From Physcomitrium patens (Eukaryota > Streptophyta > Bryopsida > Funariales > Funariaceae), in contig NC_037273.1 of assembly GCF_000002425.4 (NCBI RefSeq), positions 12,227,992 through 12,291,991 on the forward strand: a DNA stretch of 64,000 nucleotides, read 5' to 3'. Under the pieces are notes generated by a model. That model saw only the letters and a list, made by a program, of their open reading frames with translations, did no database searches and was not told the DNA's origin. Within the stretch, counting starts at the first letter, position 1; each line of letters begins with the position of its first letter. Of this stretch, positions 24,567 to 37,564 are shown in pieces. Position numbers and translations under genes: made by a program.

Positions 24567-25114
24567 GTTTGGTTTTGCGTTCTTCGCTACTTGTTCTTCC
24601 TGTACTAGAGCGTCCTCGCCAATTCGCATCCAGAAGAGACTTTTCACCGTCATCCGTTGAAATTACAGAAGCTCGAATGTATGTGCATTGTTGGATGGCT
24701 ATTTTCTGCCGCAGAACTGAACACAAAGTGTGCCAAACAAATGTTGGAGACTGATATTTGTCATTACAACTCCTGCAGGATGAATTTGTTGTATATTCAC
24801 TAATCTGAACTTCGTGGGGTACAATGTTTTGATCGTGTAGCTACTTACTAATTTTTTTCCATCTCTAAATCATCAAAATTACTTAACGATCGCCGTGATC
24901 GTTCTCGAATGCAAGTAGATCGAAGGGTCGGTAATTTTTCTACATAATGTCCGACCAGTGTACACGCTGCCGAGGAAAAAATGTATCTAAACATCCCGGA
25001 GGCTATAAAGAGGAGCACTACTAAGCAAGTGTTGGGAGAGCCCATAATGGAGGACTGAACTAGGAACTCGGTGGATTGAAACATACACACTTGCTTAATA
25101 ATGTTACTGTTGAT
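24567..25114. other. Convergent 3' intergenic space
   Basis: This 548-bp stretch separates the 3' ends of the UXT gene (+) and the phospholipase-like gene (minus). It should hold both 3' untranslated regions. No coding sequence is supported. Confidence 0.6.
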
Positions 25115-28100
25115 CTAAAATTGCAAAAAGAGTGAAAGACATGAAATCAGGAAGTGTGTACAGAAGATGATTTTGCTCATCGTTACGTAAGTTGAAGAAG
25201 ATTCAGGAGAAGGGGCTGGTCCTTCGGATTTCCTAGAAATCTGAGCTGGAGTGAGAACTGCATGCGCAGTCACTGCACTACAACCTCCTTGGGTAGAGCT
25301 AGCCTGCAATTTTAGAAGATGAATTTTGAGACTTGCTCATGCCAACTTCAATTGTAATAGCAGCACAAAGAATCAAGTTCAAGACAACTGCATTGTTTCA
25401 CGAGTTCGAAAGTTAACAAAAACCTAATTGTGTTCCGTTGCAATTCATGGGGGCAAGGGCACACGTGAATACACAAAACTATACTGGAGACTTAAAAACG
25501 ACGAGGTTGTTTATGACGTATTACACTTACCTGACACTGATGGATATCATTACAACCACAATGATGCTGTCCATTCAATTTGTTTATAGCAGAAAACACG
25601 CCTCCAGCCGTGCTTCTCTGAAATTGATAACAGAAATGTCCATCACTTCAACTGAATTCGTGCTGAATTACAATTCGATCGAGCGTGCAAATGTCATCCA
25701 TAAATTTTGTAAACATGAAGACACCCAGGTTGCAGAAAGGTATTGGTACCTTATAGAAGTCCACCGCTAGAAAATTTGACCACCGGTTTCCAGCAGCGGT
25801 GTGACAAACAGAAATTGCTTCAGCAAGACTTGCGGAGTTGATTACACAAGCATCATCGATGTTGGGATCGTTGGGGAAATAATTTTCTAAAATTAGAGAC
25901 TTGGTGGTATCCGTCAACGCAGCAGACTCCGCCCGATTTGAGCATGTTTCTGTCAATGTTCCGTCTGCAGCATTGACATTAGTACTTTTGTTGCAGGATT
26001 GAAGGCTTAGGAGACAGCTAATAAATTATTGCATTATGGAAATCTAATGTAAAGAACAAAGCGTTTCATCGTAGTTGGAATAGCTACCTCTACGCAAATA
26101 CGCACAACTCCGGATAAATCAAGCCAGGCAATAGTCAATATCTCCCTTACATTGATTTTCGACGACAAAGTTCCATTGGTATGCGATACCCTCGGTGCCC
26201 TCCTTAGTTTTATCTGAGGTGAACACAATCAAGCGTTGATTGCTAGCAATCATAGAAGCGATAGTGGGCCAATCACTGCCGTCCCTCGGCATCAATGACA
26301 GTGGGAACATGTACTTCATCAACCCTGTAGATAAGAAATGGTTTTTTAGGACATTGGGGGTGGTAACGTAGTCCTCGATGAAGATCGTAACAACTTCATT
26401 CGGATTAGTGTCTAGGAACGACGCAACTTCCAGTAGAGTGCTATTGAGTGGCCGCTGATTCAAACGTAACAGAATGAAGATTCAGTGAAAGAACTTTCTC
26501 TGACGTGTCACACGTAGTGATATCACATGATTAGAAGTAAGAGCAAAGTCATATCAGAAGAACCATCTAATATCTCTCATTCTTAGAACCAGTCAGTGGC
26601 TTCCTGTCCCCCTCAGATGTGGATTCTGATTTCACATGAGATTAATATCTTTAATTCTTCGTCTCGAAGAACGAATTTAGATCTGCAATGTGACTCAACA
26701 CTAGACTGTGTCGCCAATATTGGTTCTTTGCCCGTTTTGTCAAAACATCACGTTACTATGAGATTAACACTATCAGACCATTTGAAATTGACTTTCAAGG
26801 AACCCTGCGTGAACTCACAAAAGCAGTGGCGTCAAAGCATTGGCCGATTGAATGACAAAGCCATAAATCCCCTCTAAATTCGTAAACATCAAGCATGAGG
26901 CCTCTTACATTCCTCTGCAAGCGACAAATGAGAGGATGTTATTGGTAATATTTATCGAAATCACAAAGCTAAGCAGGATTTGGAGAAAATATGCTAAAAA
27001 GTTCTACGCTATAATTCTCACCGCAGATGTTACAAGTGTGATGCTCCAATTGCAGGACACGTTAGGTGCAATTTTGAGTGAAGAAAAATAGCAGAAATCA
27101 AAATTCAAAATTCAAAAACAAAATCAACAATTTTTCGGGTTTTGACACGAATACAGAGCTTACATTCAACTGACTGGTAACTGAGTCCTCTTGGTTCTTT
27201 GGAGAGATAATTGTTGTTCCCAGAATCGATTGTTCACCTTCAATTGCGTAAGCGTTGTGCGTTGTAATCCATGCATACTTGTTGTAAGGCAGAGAATATG
27301 TCTGAAATCCCACGAACGTGTGAACCATACATTGACGACATTCCCGCCCTTTCTAAGAGCAACGAAAGAACACAAACAGAACAGTAATAGCCGGGGGTAG
27401 GATTGAATAATTTCAGCGTTTTTCACATGAAGCGATTTTACAAGACAGTCGAACTCTGCACAGCTACAGATTCCGCCTTTTGCGTGACACAGAAGATTAA
27501 ATGCACATGACTTTGAAATAAACAGTATATTGGATTCATTCTCACACGATTTATACAAATTAGGTGAGAAGGAGTACCTTTGGAAAGGAGGACACGGAAA
27601 GAGCCTGGTTCACAATGCAAACAGGTGCTGCTGTCTTGCATGCAAAGCAAGATAGACCTGGTCCACAGTCCGTATCTGTTGTGCAGACACTTGAGAGCTG
27701 CAGGGCAGGGAAATCTTAGCATGTACATTAGGAATCGAGGAACCATAGGAGCATTAGAGGATAGCACACATGTGCTAATCATGATGTCCTCAGTAGCCTT
27801 GCAGGTGTGATATATATATATTTACACACTAGGAGTCCATTTTTATGGAGTTCCTGCGCTTTCTAGACTTGTAGGCATTCTATGATATCTTTTTGGAATG
27901 CAGATTCATAAAGTTCTTTGGAGGATCTCAATATTGAATTTGAAGAAGTTTTGAGCGAATGATATTATGTCGCACTTTAGTTAAGTATAACTAAGCTTGA
28001 TAAGGAAAGCAAATAAAATACACTTGGGCGTAGCGGGAGTAGAAAGACATCGTAAAATCATAAGTTGCACGCGACTAACTGCGAAGTTTGGGACTACAGA

Positions 28101-28427
28101 TAACCAATGCCAATTAACCACTTATCCCAGAGGAGCAACAATCTGCAGGTTATGAAGTCACTTTCAGACCAAATTAATATTTTCATCTGCAACGTCTAAA
28201 ATTTCTATCAACACAGGAGAGAATCGATGCAATCCTAAAAGTAAATGCGACTTTCTTTATAGACGTCGTTGTCATCACTTTCTGACCTGGGTTGAGTTCA
28301 TAGATTCTTTCATCCGGGAGCAATGTAACCAAGTTTCTGAAGTACTCACCCCTCCAAGAGCGGCGACCTCCCCGAATAGTAAGGCTACCACAACCAGTGC
28401 CACAGCCAGATCCTCTTGCAGAGTCAT
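25115..28427 (-). CDS. Secreted, probably GPI-anchored PI-PLC X-domain-containing protein
   Basis: Eight exons fit on the minus strand: 28427-28350, 27697-27578, 27352-27164, 26914-26819, 26454-26151, 25964-25750, 25617-25531 and 25303-25115. All are GT-AG with consistent phase, giving 425 aa. Exon 1 is a signal peptide (MTLQEDLAVALVVVALLFGE). A Cys-rich segment follows (CTTDTDCGPGLSCFACKT), then the X domain: YNKYAWITTHNAY with His98, RGLMLDVYEF, DLWLCHS with His150, IFIEDYV, DWPTIASMI, EGIAYQWNF, NRWSNFLAVDFYK, then CGCNDIHQC. The two His match the catalytic pair of bacterial-type PI-PLC. The C-terminus has a Pro/Ser linker and a hydrophobic tail (FCTHFLISCLSLFLQF), as in GPI signals. Plant homologues have no established substrate, so activity on phosphoinositides or GPI-type lipids is inferred. 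Confidence 0.94.
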
Positions 28428-29395
28428 AGTGCCTTACTCAGATGAAATATTTATTCGCCGACTAGTACTTATGACTAAGTACGACTATATTTCGGTATTA
28501 TATATGTTGACGATTGCAGGAACGGGAATAAAGCTGAGATCGTCGCCACCAAGATCGCAAACATCAAATGCAGAATTATCTGAAAACATAAAAGCCAGTC
28601 GTCTTTTGATAGTAAAATATCGCCCGATCACAATGCTACACTCCAAAATATGTCCTCAAAGAAGAGGCGTCACAGAATTCAGAAAATGCACACTTCTTCC
28701 ATATCCCAAGCCTTTCAATCAACGTCACGACACCATCACTACCAACTCCCGTTTCCATACTACCCTCGCTCACCAGTTCAATTCCTCCGAAACGTCATCA
28801 CCAATGACTCAACCAGCAACACCAACAATCCACTGCCGGACCTCACGAAACTGACTTCTTACAATAATGTACACAATCGTCGGTTCCAGCAAGTGCTATT
28901 CCAACGTCGCCTCCCCGCTCGTCTACCACCGCTAATGTTCAGGCCACCTTCGAATGCGAACGAAGAAAAATCTTCATAGATACTAACGATCTCAGCATGT
29001 CACTGAACTCCTCAGTCAGCCAAACTTGAACGCATCGCCTCCTACCTTCCTTCCTTTCACACTCAGTTCTCCAATCCGCCAGACGAAATTCCATTATTAG
29101 ACATACCTCACAGCCTTTTTCACTGGAACTCCAGCACACTCCATCTCACTTTTATCAACTAGCGCTGTATATGTCCTTTTTTCTTCTTCTTTATTTTATC
29201 ATTTTCCTCGCTTCCTCGTCTTCGAGTCACATGAGAGTCCGTCCAACGGTTCTCTGCGAGAATGAGAGGAGAGTCAGTGGACAGAGCTCGCACAGTTCCG
29301 GGATGGTGAGACAGGGGCCTCTCTGATCGCCCTGCGCACAGACTGACTGGAGGTAGTGATGGTTGTGGAGACAGATCGCAGGTGCGCAATTACGG
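28428..29395. other. Region upstream of the phospholipase-like gene
   Basis: It should contain that gene's promoter (minus direction). Short frames such as the one at 28650-28979 (+) have no recognisable domain and unusual composition (rich in Thr, Asn, Pro). No gene is supported. Confidence 0.4.
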
Positions 29396-29946
29396 GCCGG
29401 GGGGGGGGGGGGGGGGGGGGGGGGGCAAAAACCCTTAACCTTTAATTTAACCCGGGGTTGGGGGGCCTCAAACCCTTTTCAAAAGGCCCCCTTTAAACTG
29501 GGGGGCGGAATTTTTTTTTTTTTTGGACCCGGGCCCCCCTTCCCAAAGAAAAAAATCCCCGAAAAAAGTGGAAAAAAAACCCCCCCCTTCCAATTAAAAA
29601 GGTTTTTTTTTTTTTTTTTTTTTTGGGGAAAATTCTTCTGGGGATGGTTTTTAAAATTTTGGGAAACCAAAAGGGTATTTGTTTGAAAAAACACACCTTT
29701 TCTAAAATTTTAAAAAATTTCCGGGGAAACCTTTTTTGGGTGTTTTTTTTTTTCTCATCAAAAAAAATAATAAAAAAACAATTCCCCAGTGGTTTTTGGA
29801 AAATTTTTTTTTTTTAAGGGGGGCACTTTCCTTTTTAAAAAATGTTTCCAAAATTGGAAGGACCTTGTTTTCCCCCATGAAAACCCCTCTCCACTTTTGG
29901 GGGCAAATTTTATAAATTGAAACCCTCCCTTTTAAAATTTTTTGGG
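29396..29946. other. Assembly artefact: corrupted duplicate of the sequence right of the gap
   Basis: This stretch aligns along its whole length with 30047 to about 30600, but with bases smeared into homopolymers. For example CAAAAACCCTTAACCTTTAA here matches CAATGACCCTGACGCTTAAC there, and GGAAAATTCTTCTGGGGATG matches GTGAATATTCTTCTGTGATT. Short anchors such as ATTCTTCTG, CCAAAGG-like and TTTCCGG are kept in order. This is what a dephased low-quality read looks like. Any frame called here (for example 29363-29817) is meaningless. Confidence 0.93.
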
Positions 29947-30046
29947 NNNNNNNNNNNNNNNNNNNNNNNNNNNNNNNNNNNNNNNNNNNNNNNNNNNNNN
30001 NNNNNNNNNNNNNNNNNNNNNNNNNNNNNNNNNNNNNNNNNNNNNN
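29947..30046. other. Assembly gap, exactly 100 N
   Basis: A run of exactly 100 N is a placeholder for a gap of unknown size. Because both flanks are readings of the same locus, the real gap is probably absent or negative (an unmerged overlap). A G-run borders it on the right (30047-30064) and another starts the left copy (about 29399-29425). Confidence 0.97.
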
Positions 30047-30064
30047 GGGGGGGGGGGGGGGGGG

Positions 30065-31472
30065 CAATGACCCTGACGCTTAACTCTAACCCGTGATTGG
30101 CGGCCTCAGTACCGCTTCCAAAGGTCCCCGTTCACACTGTGGGCCGTAGTTGTTGTCTCTGTCGTACTCAGGCCACCATCACCAATGAATGATATCCCGG
30201 AATAAGTTGGAAAATAAGTCTCGACTTACATATTAATATGATTATTATTATTATTATTATTATTGTGAATATTCTTCTGTGATTGCTTTTTAACATTTTG
30301 GAGACCATACAGGTCATTGGTTTGAATCAACACATCTTTTCTAGTATTTTATATCATTTCCGGTAGACCTTTTTGTAGTTGTATTATATTATAATAATAA
30401 TAATAATAATAATAAACAAATGACAGAGTGGTTGTTGGAAGTATTGTTTGTTCTAAGGGTGCAAGTTACAATTTTAAAAATGTATACTAAACTTGATAGG
30501 ACTGTGATTTCGCCATGTAGATGCATCTTCAATTATTGTAGCTAACTTTTATACATTGAATCCATACCTTTTGAATTTTTTTGGCATATTTTTGTTGTAT
30601 TTTGGATATATTTGGATCATTTCTGATACTTTTTTATTATTATTATTTATTTATGTACATGAAGAAAAAATTAGATGTTGCAGAAGTTCTATTTTAAAAT
30701 TACTTTAAAAATCATTGAAATATTTTAATTGATATGTATATATATAATACTAGTCAATTTATTATATAAGTACATATATTCTTGTATTTAGATTATTATA
30801 TTATTATGAAGTTATGTTGTGCTTAAAGCATACATAATATTTAACTACTTATGGATATTAATCTACACCAAATAATTAGATAAGTACCATTGTGTTTAGA
30901 TAGCAAAGTCATTTTAAAAATATAGATGTGTTGTATCTCCTTGGTTTTGTCTACAATTGATTAAATTGTCCATAATGAGTTAAATATCAGGTGTATATAT
31001 AATAGTGCTTGATTTTGGAACATTAAAATATCATTCAAAATAAAAGAGGTAGTCGTTAAGGTCAAATTTACTCAAATCATCATTAAACTGACTCTTAACT
31101 TATATATAGAAAAACATGTTGATATAATTAAATAAATTTGATGAAAGACTGTAGAATTAGTAAAATTTATTGATTTTTTTAGCTATTTTGTTTTGGATGT
31201 TATTGATCATGTGTTAATTTTTTTAAGAATATACAGTATAAATTTATTATAAATACAATAAAAGAAAGTATAATTTAAATTTAACATGTCGTAATTCTTG
31301 TTGTGTTTTGAAACAACATGATTTCTTAATTACAAATTGTTACAAAGATATGACCTAATAAGATTAGCAATAATTTAAGATACATATAGACATAAAATAT
31401 TTATGGTTCTTGTGATTAGTATAACTTGTAATTAAATTATAAATGTCTTTTTGATAATGACATTGTTTTTGA

Positions 31473-31514
<42 letters not shown>

Positions 31515-32870
31515 TTTTTAAAAATAAAAAATAAAAAATAAAAAATTCCAATCTTATTTACAATTATGTTTTTTAACCATAATAAATCTATAATAGTATA
31601 ATTGTTTAGAGACTTAGTAATAATAGGTATTATTATAATATAACGACCATATATAAGTATCTTTAGAAGAAAGGTTTCTAAATTGATATCTCTAAAACAA
31701 AAACACTAATCATTTATGACTTTTACATGTAATAATATAGCTTTTTGTAATAATTATATGCTTTACTACTCAATAAAGCTATTATTAACAAGAAAAATGA
31801 TAAGAGGTTTTAAAATCTAAGAATTCAACAAAAAAAATTATGATCTTAGGATCTTGAAAGTCTCTTTAACCTATGTTGAGTAGTATATTTTTTAAAAATT
31901 TACAAAATGATTTCAATTCTTCTTGTGTGTACTATTATATTTTATTGTGTTGTAATGCATTTAAAGTACATTCTATTAATTTATATAACTTCTACTTCAA
32001 ATTTTATATTTTAATTAATAATAATATTATTATAGAATTGTAAAAATATCAAAATATGAACATGTGAGTTCTAAAAAAGAAAAGAAAAAGATGGTTGTTA
32101 AGAATAAAATTAATTATTTGATTTGGTATTTAAATATCAATAACTTTACTAATATTTTTTAATATCCCATTTTAACTTATGAAAAAACTTGATTGTTAAG
32201 TGCAAAATTATTTCACTTGCCGTGAATTATTAAAATTATGAAATAAGAGCAAATACAAAAAAATCTTTTAGTTGTACTTGATTAATTTTTTTAGTTTTTG
32301 CATATTTGCAACATATTTACCATACATGGATTAATATTTTTTTAAATTGCATCTCAATTGTGGAATATTAAATCTTAATGTTTTAAAAATAATAAGGCAT
32401 AAGAAAGTGCAAGACTAATGAATTATTTTTTAATAAACATAATTCAAGATGCTTGAGTTGGATAACTCTAGGATTAGAGTTTGATTGTGTTCCTACCTTG
32501 ATCCTTAATCATAGTAATCACTTGAGATAAGATACTTATTGAAGAAACTTTGTGATTTTTATATTTGCATCTACACAAGTAGATTAATGTATTTAAAGAA
32601 GATATTATCTACCTAATCTTTTTCTAACAACTTTTGTTTATCTATATTTACTTAAATATTTAAATACTATAAAAATCTATGATAATGCACAAAAAAAAAA
32701 TGAAATTGGTACAAATGAAATTAGTATTCAAAATCTAAAATTTAAAATCATTTGACATTACAAAAATCTATATACTACAACAAGCTTGGAATGTCAAAAA
32801 AATATCACATTATACAGAGAAAATCAAGGATGATTTATTACTAGAAGTGAAAGTTATTAAATCCTTTAGG
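30065..32870. other. AT-rich intergenic DNA
   Basis: No coding region is supported. It contains (ATT)n near 30240-30265, (TAA)n near 30388-30413 and (AT)n near 31480-31512. It is probably old transposon remnant, but I recognise no domain. Confidence 0.6.
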
Positions 32871-35500
32871 ATTGCACAACTCTTTTTACATTGCCAAATT
32901 TTTCAAAAAAGAAGTCACAAAACAAACCAAAAAAAAAAATAGAATTTGTTTGACGAGAATAAAAGTGATAGTGGTCTCAAGTCAATTTCCAAGCAGTGGA
33001 GGGGCTCAAAAAGCATTGTCAAAGCTTCCAATGATGCCAGACCCCCCAAATTATGAACCCTATTTTTGGATGGGTGTATGATTGGCTTGGAGCATTATTA
33101 GGTATCAATCATGTACAATCTAAAGGAAGATTCTAGAATTTTGTGACCCAGGAATGACTTACTCCTGCAATCAAAACCCTAAAAAATCGTGGGTTCCCAT
33201 TCCAGAACAGGGTAAGTCCACATGCTGACCCGAGATCGTCGAGAGGCTCCGTTTTCACTATGCATTTGGTGCATGGTGGTCCTTATTGACTTAATTTCCG
33301 GCTTTCTGTAGAGCTTCGAAGTTGTAATTGAAGCTTCCAAGCTGGCTGGAGGTAGAGGTTTATATTTGAACGCGGTAGCGAGTTGAATTGGTGAATTTCT
33401 TAGACCTTATGTGTCGAATATTCACGATGTAGAGCTTACGGTGAAGGATTGCATGCTGTCAATTCCCACTTCTCTCCCGAAGTTCAGGTGCTTTAATAAG
33501 TTTCGAGCCGTTGTCTGCTCTCAGTTTAGCTTTGAAGAACTTGGTTGCTCTTGTATTGTAGGGTTTGGAAATCCGCGTACAGCTTGCTGCCGAGTGCACA
33601 GTCAGGGTTGATTGCCATTTTCGGGTATTGGCTTAGAAACTTCACGGACAGTCGTAATGAGATTCCGTGGCCGGAGGAACCGAGGTTGAGAGTCTTACAA
33701 GAAGAAATGCATCGGGGAGCTTTGTCTTCTCCTATGTGACTATTCTTGTAGGGTTTGATCAAACTCTGAAGTTCTTATCATTGTTCATCCTTAGGAATTC
33801 AACGGCTCGACTCACGAATTTGGTGCTCCTCAGTTATTTATGGTTCAGTCACTCAGTTGGAGCAGGGATGGTTTTGCCTGAGTGTCTTTCATTGTCTGCT
33901 TCCTACCGTCTCTCGTGGTGGTGGTTGCTTATTCAAGCAGAATTCTCAGATATTTAGAACTAGAGAACATGGTTTAGAGCAATTAAAATCTACCGGGATG
34001 CAAGGAGACACCTCAAGCAATTCTTTAACTTACTGTGCATGAAAAATTACACCAGCAATTAAAGGCTAAAATGTTAGCTCCTTTAGTATCTGAAACCTTA
34101 AGGTTCGGAGTATACATGAAATGTTTCCCGTTTCTGTGGCATTGTAACTCCACAGTAATTTGTTGCTTCCCTGGTACACCTGGAATATTTCTCATTCGCG
34201 ATGATATCGAAAACAGTTGCGGGTTGCGTCAGGTTAATTAAATTCAGATTTTGCACAAGGAAGTAGTCCCATGTAAGTTGTAAAGCATACAGAGAGGTGT
34301 AATAGTGTTATCAGGATGCTTAATTCAGTGCTCCATCAGGTGGAATCTTAACAAGATAAACTGCATCGTGATCGTGCCTTCCTCAGCCTAGTTTCGAACC
34401 CGTACCACAAATGATGTGGGAAACAGATCGGCGTCTTGTCAGGATTATGTTGTTGGTCGACCCTATGCCCCTTTTCGCAAAGCCATGTTTCACTTTGCTG
34501 TACCCTGTAAATGCCCCTCGAATCGGCCTTTGTATCAACGCCTGCATCTTTGTGATACTAAAGCACCAAAACTCATAAGACGAATCCTTTGCTGAAAACT
34601 TATCTTACAGATCTAAGAATCTTTCAGTATGAAGCTATTGTTGTCATTTCAATGTGTCGAACATTAGAGTGAGGGATAATATGCGGTTATTCAAAGTCAT
34701 AGCAGCGTCAAAGTCTATCATCAACCAAACGATAAGCCAGTGCAGATTGCAATGGTAGATTACAATGGTTCACCGGAAATAAACAATACGAAGTGGTGGG
34801 TGAGGGTGACTTCTGGCTCATCACCCCCTTAGTCGTTGGGGCTCCGCAGGACTGTGATCAGGAACAATTCACAATGTGGTACTCCTTTTGGACAAATTCC
34901 TTTTCTTTCATTGAGTGTGTGTGTGTGTTTCTGTGTCACTTCTGTGCTCATTTCAGCTCACACAACTGTTTTTCTTATGGGGTGATTGACTGGAAAATGT
35001 TTCATGAAATGCAGTGAACTAGCATTTAGCGACTCTTCTGGCAACCGCCTTCATGCCTTTAGCATTTACAATACCTGAAGGTTTGTAATACGTGAAGTCC
35101 TCTTTCTTGTCATACAAGTTAAGAACTGTCTTTGTTTGGTATTTTCAACAGACTTTTAACACCTCATTGTGTGCGAACATGTTCGACAACTTTGACTCCA
35201 GTATCAATCAGTATTACCTGGATTGAGGAGTATATGTTTTATCCTTGTTTTCCACACAATGACTTGGAGCTATATCTTGTGATTTTGATTGAGGTTGAAT
35301 TGGGAACTTGCGTCCTACAACTGCCTGATGAGTTCGTGTTGAAACATACTCAGCCAAAGTTGATCACAGGATTATTTGGGTTTCATGGGATGGATACTCA
35401 TTATCTTATTTTGTCAATTGTCCTTCTGTATCTTCTTTTGAGAGTAGTTCTTTCATTCAGTTACGTGAATTATGTATGTTAGAGTTGTATTTCTGACGTT
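32871..35500 (+). other. Genic-composition stretch without a recognisable gene
   Basis: Between two AT-rich blocks, about 33000-35480 has the base composition of the annotated genes. It holds only short frames (60 to 116 codons), the longest at 35132-35482 (+), and none shows a known motif or a convincing exon chain. It could be a non-coding transcript, a long leader, or a decayed gene. I assign no function. Confidence 0.3.
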
Positions 35501-36237
35501 TTAAAGTGGTTGGTATTTTGATTGTGATGATTTTTGGCAGATAGTAGATAAGTTTTTAATTTCATATTCTTATTTCTTGTTGTTTTTATTTATTTATTTC
35601 ATTTATTTATCCTAATTATTTATTAGAAGAGCATGTGGTATGATTTTTAAACCATCAGATAATTGTGAACGTGCTGAAAAACACTCATGTTATTACAATC
35701 TTTTTTCTACAGATTTTGGATGCACTAATATCTATGTAATAACAATAACAAGAATAAAAAATAATATTATTTTTTGGCAATTTTAGCCTTTTTATAGAAA
35801 TGATTGATAATATTTTAGAAACATTAAAGATAGTTACCATAGATTTTATTGCTACATGTTGTCCAAAAAGATTTTATTTTTTATAACTTTTTTTCATCTG
35901 TGAATCAATTTATTTTTAAAACTTCAATATTGTTTTATTTATTGCACTGGAGAATTATTGATGTATTATACTACAGTTTAATAATAAAAATTATATGTTT
36001 TAAAATAAATGAAATTTCAATAATTCCAATAACAATATCAACAAGACTTACACACCAATAAAATAAACAACTTTGTTGTACCTGTGTACCACAAACTCTT
36101 TAGATTAGTTTACGTTCTTTAACATGGAGGTCTATTTTTTACATGTTATACGAATTTATCATAAAATTATATTTTTATGGTAAATTGTGAGAATATAAAA
36201 TATGACATGTTATAATTTTAACTAAGTAAATATAGAT

Positions 36238-36285
<48 letters not shown>

Positions 36286-36384
36286 CATTTTTTTATTTAA
36301 AATGTGGTATAAAAGTTTACTAATCTAAAAATAATATTTAATTATTTATTATGCTCGTATGCTTGAGAAAAAAATATTTTTATG

Positions 36385-36421
<37 letters not shown>

Positions 36422-36950
36422 CTATTTCTATTCTTACTTTGTTAACAACTTATAAGGTTAAAGAAAGTAGAGTTAGTACTTTTTTAAAATTTAAAATTTA
36501 AAATTTATATTTCATCTTGTATAGTATTTTTTTTAATGTTATTTATTTGTTATAAACCAAAAGTTTGATAAGTAGCGTAGTAAACATGTATTTATTTTTG
36601 AATAGTGAATGATTAAATCACATAGAACTTTTGGTTTAGTGTTAAGAGCCTTTACTAAAACATTGATTTGTATTTAAAGATAAAATTTTAAAAATGAATT
36701 AAAAAATTAAGAAATTATTATTAACTTTAGTATTATTTAAACGTGAAGATATAATCTAGTATAGTTAAGAGAATGATATGTAGAAATATTGAGATTTTTC
36801 ATTTTTTAAAAAATTATTTAAAGATTTAAGTTAACAATTTTTTAATTTTAATTTAATTTAATTTAATTTTTTTGTATTTCTAAGAATTGTTATTTTTGAT
36901 TTTACAAGTTATAGTTAGATATTTAAAGTTTTTATATAAAAGAATTTTTA
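35501..36950. other. AT-rich intergenic DNA with two (AT)n tracts
   Basis: No gene is supported. (AT)n tracts lie at about 36242-36281 and 36389-36419. Confidence 0.6.
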
Positions 36951-37326
36951 GGTAGACACTCTTCTTTTGTTGCATGAACATCCCCTTATGCCATGTATTC
37001 ATGCTTACACATCTTTGCAAAAAATAACTAGTTTTGATTTTGAATAAGAACCTTTAATTTTATATTTAATTTTGATAAATAACAAAAATAAAAAATATAC
37101 AAAACAATAATTTGACCAAGGTTTTAATAACAAAATAATTATAAATTAAGATAATATAGAATCGTAGAATGGAAATGGATAAGGATATATCAAATTTTGA
37201 TATTAAATTAATAAATATAATTAGAATCATGATTTTAAATTAATTTCACTTATTTTTTGCAAAGATGTGTAAATAGGGATCTGTGGAACAAGGGGATGTT
37301 TACATAATATAAGAGAAGTGTCTATC
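36951..37326. mobile_element. MITE-like element with about 75-bp terminal inverted repeats and TA duplication
   Basis: The left end (GGTAGACACTCTTCTTTTGT...) and the right end, read in reverse complement (GATAGACACTTCTCTTATAT...), match imperfectly for about 75 bases. Both contain ACATCCCCTT and TTACACATCTTTGCAAAAAA. The 376-bp element is flanked by TA on both sides (36949-36950 and 37327-37328), the target duplication typical of Tc1/mariner-type elements. It has no coding capacity, so it would be a non-autonomous MITE. The superfamily is inferred from the TA alone. Confidence 0.8.
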
Positions 37327-37399
37327 TAGTGGTTGAAATATTTAATTATTTAACTATTTTATATTATCTTTATATTCCAGTAACTATTTTATAATATTA

Positions 37400-37564
37400 T
37401 ATTCCAGTAATTAGTTAGAATATGCTCTAACTAATTTATATTCCAGTAATTAGTTAGAATATGCTCTAACTAATTTATATTCGAATTAGTTAGAACATAT
37501 TATGAACTAATTTAATATTCTAACTAGTTATTGGAACATTCTTCCTCTAACTAATTACTGGAAT
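37400..37564. repeat. Nested tandem and inverted repeat, 165 bp
   Basis: A 39-bp unit beginning TATTCCAGTAATTAGTTAGA occurs twice in tandem (from 37400 and 37439). The exact reverse complement of its first 19 bases after the T lies at 37546-37564 (TCTAACTAATTACTGGAAT). Internal TCTAACTAATT and AATTAGTTAGA copies make most of the segment self-complementary. It is probably a small foldback element. Confidence 0.85.

Noticed and set aside
29363..30067. Several open frames around and through the gap
   Set aside because: They lie in smeared homopolymer sequence or run through N bases; the region is an artefact.
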